Program-made: the position numbers and the translations under genes | Part shown: in pieces, positions 12,499 to 15,787 of the stretch | How positions within the stretch are numbered: the first letter of the stretch is position 1 | Layout of the letters: each line of letters starts with the position of its first letter | Source: JAHJRN01 sp043805355 | GTDB taxonomy: Bacteria; Patescibacteriota; Patescibacteriia; 2-12-FULL-60-25 | Assembly (NCBI GenBank): GCA_043805355.1 | Contig: JAZDIB010000038.1 | Span: 1-15,787, forward strand | Length of the DNA: 15,787 nucleotides | Direction of reading: 5' to 3' | The notes under the pieces: model-generated | Told to the model about the DNA's origin: nothing | Databases searched by the model: none | Seen by the model: only the letters and a program-made list of their open reading frames with translations

Positions 12499-14315
12499 GT
12501 ATGCCGAAGTACCAGCTTCCCGGCAGCCGCTCCGAAAGCCGTCCGCTCGACGCCAGGTTCCGTCTGCTGTTCGCGTTGTTCTGCGTACTCCTCCTGGTGG
12601 TCATCGTCCGTCTCGCGCAGCTGCAGATCGCGGATCATGCCATGTACGAGGTCCTCGCTTCGGACCAGCACGATCTCGAGGAACAGCTCCTGCCGACGCG
12701 CGGGCGCATCCTTGTCCGGGATCGTTCGGACGGGAATCTCTATCCCTTCGCGACGAACCGTGAAGCCTGGACCGTCTACGCGGTCCCGAGGAACATGAAG
12801 GATTCGATCGCGGTCGCGCATGAGCTTTCCGCGATGCTTTCTATGCCGGATGTGGATCTCGTGACGAAGCTGACGCGCGACCTCGAGGACCCGTACGAGG
12901 TCATCGCCAAGAACGTGGCGACGGACACCGTCGGACGCCTGCGCGAGAAGGGGTTGGAGGGCGTGGGATACGTGCGGACGGCGGCGCGCCTGTACCCCGA
13001 GCGCGGTGTCAGCGGGCAGCTCATTGGATTCGTCGGCCCGGACGAGGCGGGGAACCTCGTCGGGAAATACGGCATCGAGGGCGGTTTCGATGAGATGTTG
13101 GCGGGAAAGGCCGGCTCCATCGTCGCGGAGAAGGACGCAGGCGGACGACGGCTCACGATTGGCGATAGCAGCATCCAGGAGGCGGTGGATGGTTCCGACA
13201 TCGTACTGACCATCGATCGCACCATCCAGTACGAGGCCTGCACGCGCATCAAGGCCGCCGTGGAACGGCACGGTGCCGATTCGGGGTCCATCATCGTCGC
13301 GGACCCGGCGACGGGCGCGCTGCTCGCGATGTGCTCGTACCCGGATTTCGATCCCGCGGAATACAACAAGATCGACGACCTTGGCGTGCTGAACAACCCG
13401 GCGGTCTTCACGGCATACGAACCCGGATCCGTCTTCAAGCCCGTGACGTATGCCGCGGGCATCCATGCCGAGAAGATCGCGCCGAAGACGACGTACGAGG
13501 ATACGGGTGCCGAGGAGATCGACGACTTCACCATCAGGAATTCGGACGGCAAGGCCAATGGCCTCCAGACCATGACCCAGGCGCTTGAGAAATCGCTGAA
13601 CACCGGCACCATCTTCGTCCAGCGGCAGCTCGGCAAGGATTTGTTCCGATCCTATGTCGAGGCATTCGGGTTCGGGAAGGCGACCGGCATCGAACTGTCG
13701 CCCGAAGGCGAGGGGAACATCTCGTCCCTCGAGAAGAAGGGACAGATTTTCGCTGCGACCGGCTCCTACGGCCAGGGCATCACGGTGACCCCCATCCAGC
13801 TCATCGCGGCCTTCGGGGCGCTCGCGAACGGCGGAAAGCTCATGCGTCCGTACATCGTCGAGGAGATCCAGCATCAGGACGGCTCGGTCGAACGCACGAA
13901 ACCGCAGGAAGAGGGGACGCCCATCGACCCGCGCACGTCACGGCTCGTCTCGGGCATGCTGGTGTCCGTGGTCGAAAATGGCCACGGGTCGCGCGCCGGC
14001 GTTCCAGGCTATTGGGTTGCGGGTAAGACCGGCACGGCGCAGGTCGCCAAGAAGAACGGCAAGGGATACGAGGAGGACGATACGATCGGTTCGTTCGCGG
14101 GATATGCGCCGGCGAGCGATCCGAAGTTCGTGATGCTCGTGAAGATCGACCATCCCCAGGACGTGGCATGGGCCGAATCGTCCGCGGCGCCGGTCTTCGG
14201 CGACATGGCGGCGTTCCTGCTCACGTACCTCCACGTCCCTCCTGAACGTCCGATCGATGCGGTCAGACCCGTGCCTGAATTGCCGGCGGTTGCGTCAAGC
14301 GGGACCGCGATATAA
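12495..14315 (+). CDS. Class B penicillin-binding protein, FtsI/SpoVD-like transpeptidase
   Basis: A 606-residue DD-transpeptidase that would cross-link peptidoglycan in the wall, probably during division. It has a short cytosolic N-terminus, one membrane segment (24-43), an N-terminal pedestal with the class B signature LLPTRGRILVRD (65-76) and YPERGVSGQLIGFVG (167-181), and the transpeptidase domain with the three active-site motifs: SVFK (Ser312 to Lys315), SLN (367-369) and KTG (511-513). No PASTA repeats are seen; the C-terminus is a short Pro/Val-rich tail. The ATG at 12495 overlaps the previous stop and has GGAAGG (12483-12488) six bases upstream, one of few clear Shine-Dalgarno sites here. 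Its TAA lies inside the -10 box of murF. FtsI is the best guess; an elongation-type PBP2 role cannot be excluded. Confidence 0.93.
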   Translation: MSMPKYQLPGSRSESRPLDARFRLLFALFCVLLLVVIVRLAQLQIADHAMYEVLASDQHDLEEQLLPTRGRILVRDRSDGNLYPFATNREAWTVYAVPRNMKDSIAVAHELSAMLSMPDVDLVTKLTRDLEDPYEVIAKNVATDTVGRLREKGLEGVGYVRTAARLYPERGVSGQLIGFVGPDEAGNLVGKYGIEGGFDEMLAGKAGSIVAEKDAGGRRLTIGDSSIQEAVDGSDIVLTIDRTIQYEACTRIKAAVERHGADSGSIIVADPATGALLAMCSYPDFDPAEYNKIDDLGVLNNPAVFTAYEPGSVFKPVTYAAGIHAEKIAPKTTYEDTGAEEIDDFTIRNSDGKANGLQTMTQALEKSLNTGTIFVQRQLGKDLFRSYVEAFGFGKATGIELSPEGEGNISSLEKKGQIFAATGSYGQGITVTPIQLIAAFGALANGGKLMRPYIVEEIQHQDGSVERTKPQEEGTPIDPRTSRLVSGMLVSVVENGHGSRAGVPGYWVAGKTGTAQVAKKNGKGYEEDDTIGSFAGYAPASDPKFVMLVKIDHPQDVAWAESSAAPVFGDMAAFLLTYLHVPPERPIDAVRPVPELPAVASSGTAI

Positions 14316-14316
14316 T
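14290..14316 (+). promoter_or_regulatory. Promoter of murF, overlapping the PBP stop codon
   Basis: A perfect -10 TATAAT (14311-14316) contains the TAA stop of the PBP gene (14313-14315). A -35-like TTGCGT (14290-14295) is 15 bp upstream, shorter than ideal. Transcription would start near 14323, about 11 nt before the ATG at 14334. Confidence 0.65.
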
Positions 14317-14333
14317 GTAGATATCACCTCGAT

Positions 14334-15635
14334 ATGCAGGAGTTTTTATTTCGGTTTCTCACGTGGGCCGTCCGGCGCGCGATTCGGCGCGAGCGTCCGC
14401 AAATCGTTGCGGTCGCAGGCTCGGTCGGAAAGACCTCCACGAAGCTGGCGGTCGGTGTCGCGTTAGGGGACTTTGAGCCCGAATCTGGCACGCGGTCATC
14501 GACAAAGAACTACAACAATGAGCTGGGCGTGCCGCTTACGATCATGAACCGCCAGGCGCCTGGACGTTCGGTCCTCGCGTGGCTCGGGACGCTGATGCGC
14601 GCGAAGATGCTCGCGTTCGGTTTCGGGAAGATCGGCGCGACGACGCTCGTGCTCGAATACGGGACGGACCATCCGGGCGACCTCCGTCATCTCATCTCCA
14701 TCGCGAGGCCGGACGTCGCGGTGCTCACGGCCATCGGGGCGGAGCATACGGAGTTCTTCGGGTCCGTGGAGGCGGTCGCGGACGAGGAGCGGGAGATCAT
14801 CCGATCGCTCGATGCGGACGGCATCGCTATCCTGAACACCGATGACCAGGCGGTCCTCGCGGCAAAGGACGAGACCAAAGCGACGGTCGTGACGTTCGGC
14901 GAGTCGCCGGATGCTGACGTGCGCTTGCTGTCGTATCGTGTCGCGATCGACGTACAGGACCCGGACGCGTCTGGGCTCGACATCCACATCAATACCTACG
15001 GTATCAACGCGCAGTTCCGCATCACGGGCGTATTCGGGAAGCCACACGCGCTTGCGGTTTCGGCCGCGCTTGCGGTGATCATCGGGCTCGATCATGACAT
15101 TCACGCGGCCATCGAACGTTTGCGCGAGCAGTACCACGGCATGATCGGCCGCACGCGGCTCGTCGAAGGCATCAAGCGCACCGTGCTCTTGGACGATTCG
15201 TACAACTCGTCGCCGCTGGCGGCGCTTTCCGCCATCCGCGACCTCGCGGCCTTTCCGGTGCAGGAAGGATGCAGGCGTATCGCGGCACTCGGGGATATGC
15301 TTGAGCTCGGGGCGATATCGCGGGAAGCGCACGAGGAGCTCGGAAAGGTCGTGGCAGGGGCCGGGATTGACATGCTCGTCGCTTGTGGTACACTCGCGCA
15401 CGTCATCCGGGACGCCGCCATCGGCGCCGGCATGTCAGAAGACCGCGCGTTCGCGTTTGCCGCGAGCCCGGAGGCCGGATTGTTCATCCAGGAACGCCTG
15501 CGACAGGGCGATGTCGTCCTCATCAAGGGATCGCAGGGAGTACGGATGGAAAAGGTCACGAAGGAGCTCATGGCGCATCCGGAACGGGCCAAGGATCTGC
15601 TCGTGCGGCAATCGGACGAGTGGGAAGGAACATAA
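14334..15635 (+). CDS. murF: MurF-type Mur ligase lacking the usual N-terminal domain
   Basis: MurF adds D-Ala-D-Ala to UDP-MurNAc-tripeptide using ATP, the last cytosolic step of the peptidoglycan precursor. The 433-residue product shows the Mur ligase core: Walker A AGSVGKTSTK (28-37), NNELGVPLT (61-69), VLEYG with Glu108 and IGAEHTEFFGS (134-144) with His138, then the C-terminal domain with LLDDSYNSSP (285-294), AALGDMLELG (317-326) and KGSQGVRMEK (398-407). These are MurF-like rather than MurC/D/E-like. Typical MurF has about 80-100 residues before the P-loop that bind the UDP-sugar; here the P-loop is at residue 28, preceded by a short hydrophobic/basic helix (MQEFLFRFLTWAVRRAIRR). The product may be a diverged MurF. 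It has its own promoter and is followed with no gap by tRNA-Glu. Confidence 0.85.
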   Translation: MQEFLFRFLTWAVRRAIRRERPQIVAVAGSVGKTSTKLAVGVALGDFEPESGTRSSTKNYNNELGVPLTIMNRQAPGRSVLAWLGTLMRAKMLAFGFGKIGATTLVLEYGTDHPGDLRHLISIARPDVAVLTAIGAEHTEFFGSVEAVADEEREIIRSLDADGIAILNTDDQAVLAAKDETKATVVTFGESPDADVRLLSYRVAIDVQDPDASGLDIHINTYGINAQFRITGVFGKPHALAVSAALAVIIGLDHDIHAAIERLREQYHGMIGRTRLVEGIKRTVLLDDSYNSSPLAALSAIRDLAAFPVQEGCRRIAALGDMLELGAISREAHEELGKVVAGAGIDMLVACGTLAHVIRDAAIGAGMSEDRAFAFAASPEAGLFIQERLRQGDVVLIKGSQGVRMEKVTKELMAHPERAKDLLVRQSDEWEGT

Positions 15636-15710
15636 GGCGCCTTCGTCTATCGGCTAGGACACATGGTTCTCATCCATGTAAGAGGGGTTCGACTCCCCTA
15701 GGCGCTACCA
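15636..15710 (+). tRNA. tRNA-Glu (anticodon CUC)
   Basis: Acceptor GGCGCCT (15636-15642) pairs with AGGCGCT (15700-15706) with a G1-U72 wobble, then A and encoded CCA (15708-15710). The anticodon stem CATGG/CCATG encloses TTCTCAT, anticodon CTC at 15669-15671 (reads GAG). T-arm AGGGG-TTCGACT-CCCCT. It begins on the base after the murF TAA, with no promoter of its own visible, so it is probably processed from the murF transcript. Confidence 0.96.
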
Positions 15711-15743
15711 ACACGAAACACCCCTCATCGGGGTGTTTCGTGT
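15711..15743 (+). terminator. Hairpin terminator after tRNA-Glu
   Basis: A 14-bp perfect stem (15711-15724 with 15730-15743) with CACCCC/GGGGTG at its core, flanked by AAA on the left and TTT on the right, around a 5-nt loop. It starts right after the tRNA CCA. The T-run is short (TGTTTCGTGTT), so efficiency is uncertain. Confidence 0.7.
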
Positions 15744-15769
15744 TCCACGCAGGAAGGATGTCTTCGTCT

Positions 15770-15787
15770 ATGCCGACACTGCGGTCG
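15770..15787 (+). CDS. Possible start of a gene cut by the window edge
   Basis: An ATG at 15770 opens a frame (MPTLRS) that runs off the end. AGGAAGG (15751-15757) lies 12 nt upstream, a rather long but possible Shine-Dalgarno distance. An in-frame ATG at 15758 sits too close to that site. Only six codons are available, so nothing can be said about the product. Confidence 0.3.

Noticed and set aside
12420..13874. Minus-strand open frame (484 codons) opposite the PBP gene
   Set aside because: The plus strand carries all PBP active-site motifs; the antisense frame has only low-complexity charged sequence.
15636..15710. Reading tRNA-Glu as damaged because of the first acceptor pair
   Set aside because: The G1-U72 wobble is the only irregularity; all other stems, the T-loop and the encoded CCA are intact.

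Overview
The window is dense, GC-rich bacterial chromosome (roughly 60% GC by eye) with housekeeping genes on the + strand, one gene on the - strand, five intact tRNA genes and one tRNA fragment. TGA is used as a normal stop. Several traits together suggest a Patescibacteria/CPR-like bacterium: four-base ATGA gene overlaps, few Shine-Dalgarno sites, very short or absent mRNA leaders, a MurF-like ligase without its usual N-terminal domain, and a small stand-alone GIY-YIG protein beside a tRNA. This placement is inference; no single marker here proves it.

Left block (42-4946): frr, glyS, an M16 zinc peptidase and tpiA are linked by ATGA stop/start overlaps and read as one operon, followed 12 nt later by a membrane-anchored TPR protein. 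Next comes a compact RNA/protein operon (4951-5511) from a near-consensus promoter: tRNA-Thr(UGU), rpmG (ribosomal protein bL33), tRNA-Thr(GGU), tRNA-Tyr(GUA) and a hairpin terminator. A 28-bp perfect palindrome runs into the 5' end of tRNA-Thr(GGU).

Middle block (5575-8816): a two-domain nuclease of the TM0106/RecB-like type converges on, and overlaps by 10 bp, a - strand YibE/F-like membrane protein. The start of the YibE/F gene shares a divergent promoter region with a tRNA-derived locus. There, a broken copy of the 5' part of tRNA-Pro (its anticodon arm replaced by a 42-nt double palindrome) is followed by a GIY-YIG endonuclease gene and then an intact tRNA-Pro(CGG). A 28-bp direct repeat brackets the endonuclease gene, as expected of a tRNA-targeted selfish element.

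Right block (8829-15743): a small predicted lipoprotein; a secreted or membrane-anchored protein with 24 cysteines arranged as four mirror-symmetric repeats; uppS (undecaprenyl diphosphate synthase); an unrecognised membrane-anchored protein; a class B penicillin-binding protein (FtsI-like); and a MurF-type ligase. These last genes form an envelope/peptidoglycan cluster: UppS makes the lipid carrier, MurF completes the UDP-MurNAc-pentapeptide, and the PBP cross-links the polymer. tRNA-Glu(CUC) starts on the base after the murF stop and ends in a terminator. A new gene may begin at the right edge.

Most promising for novelty are the cysteine-repeat protein (9455-10618) and the tRNA-Pro/GIY-YIG locus (8362-8786). 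The set of promoters whose -10 box lies directly upstream of a start codon points to widespread leaderless transcription.
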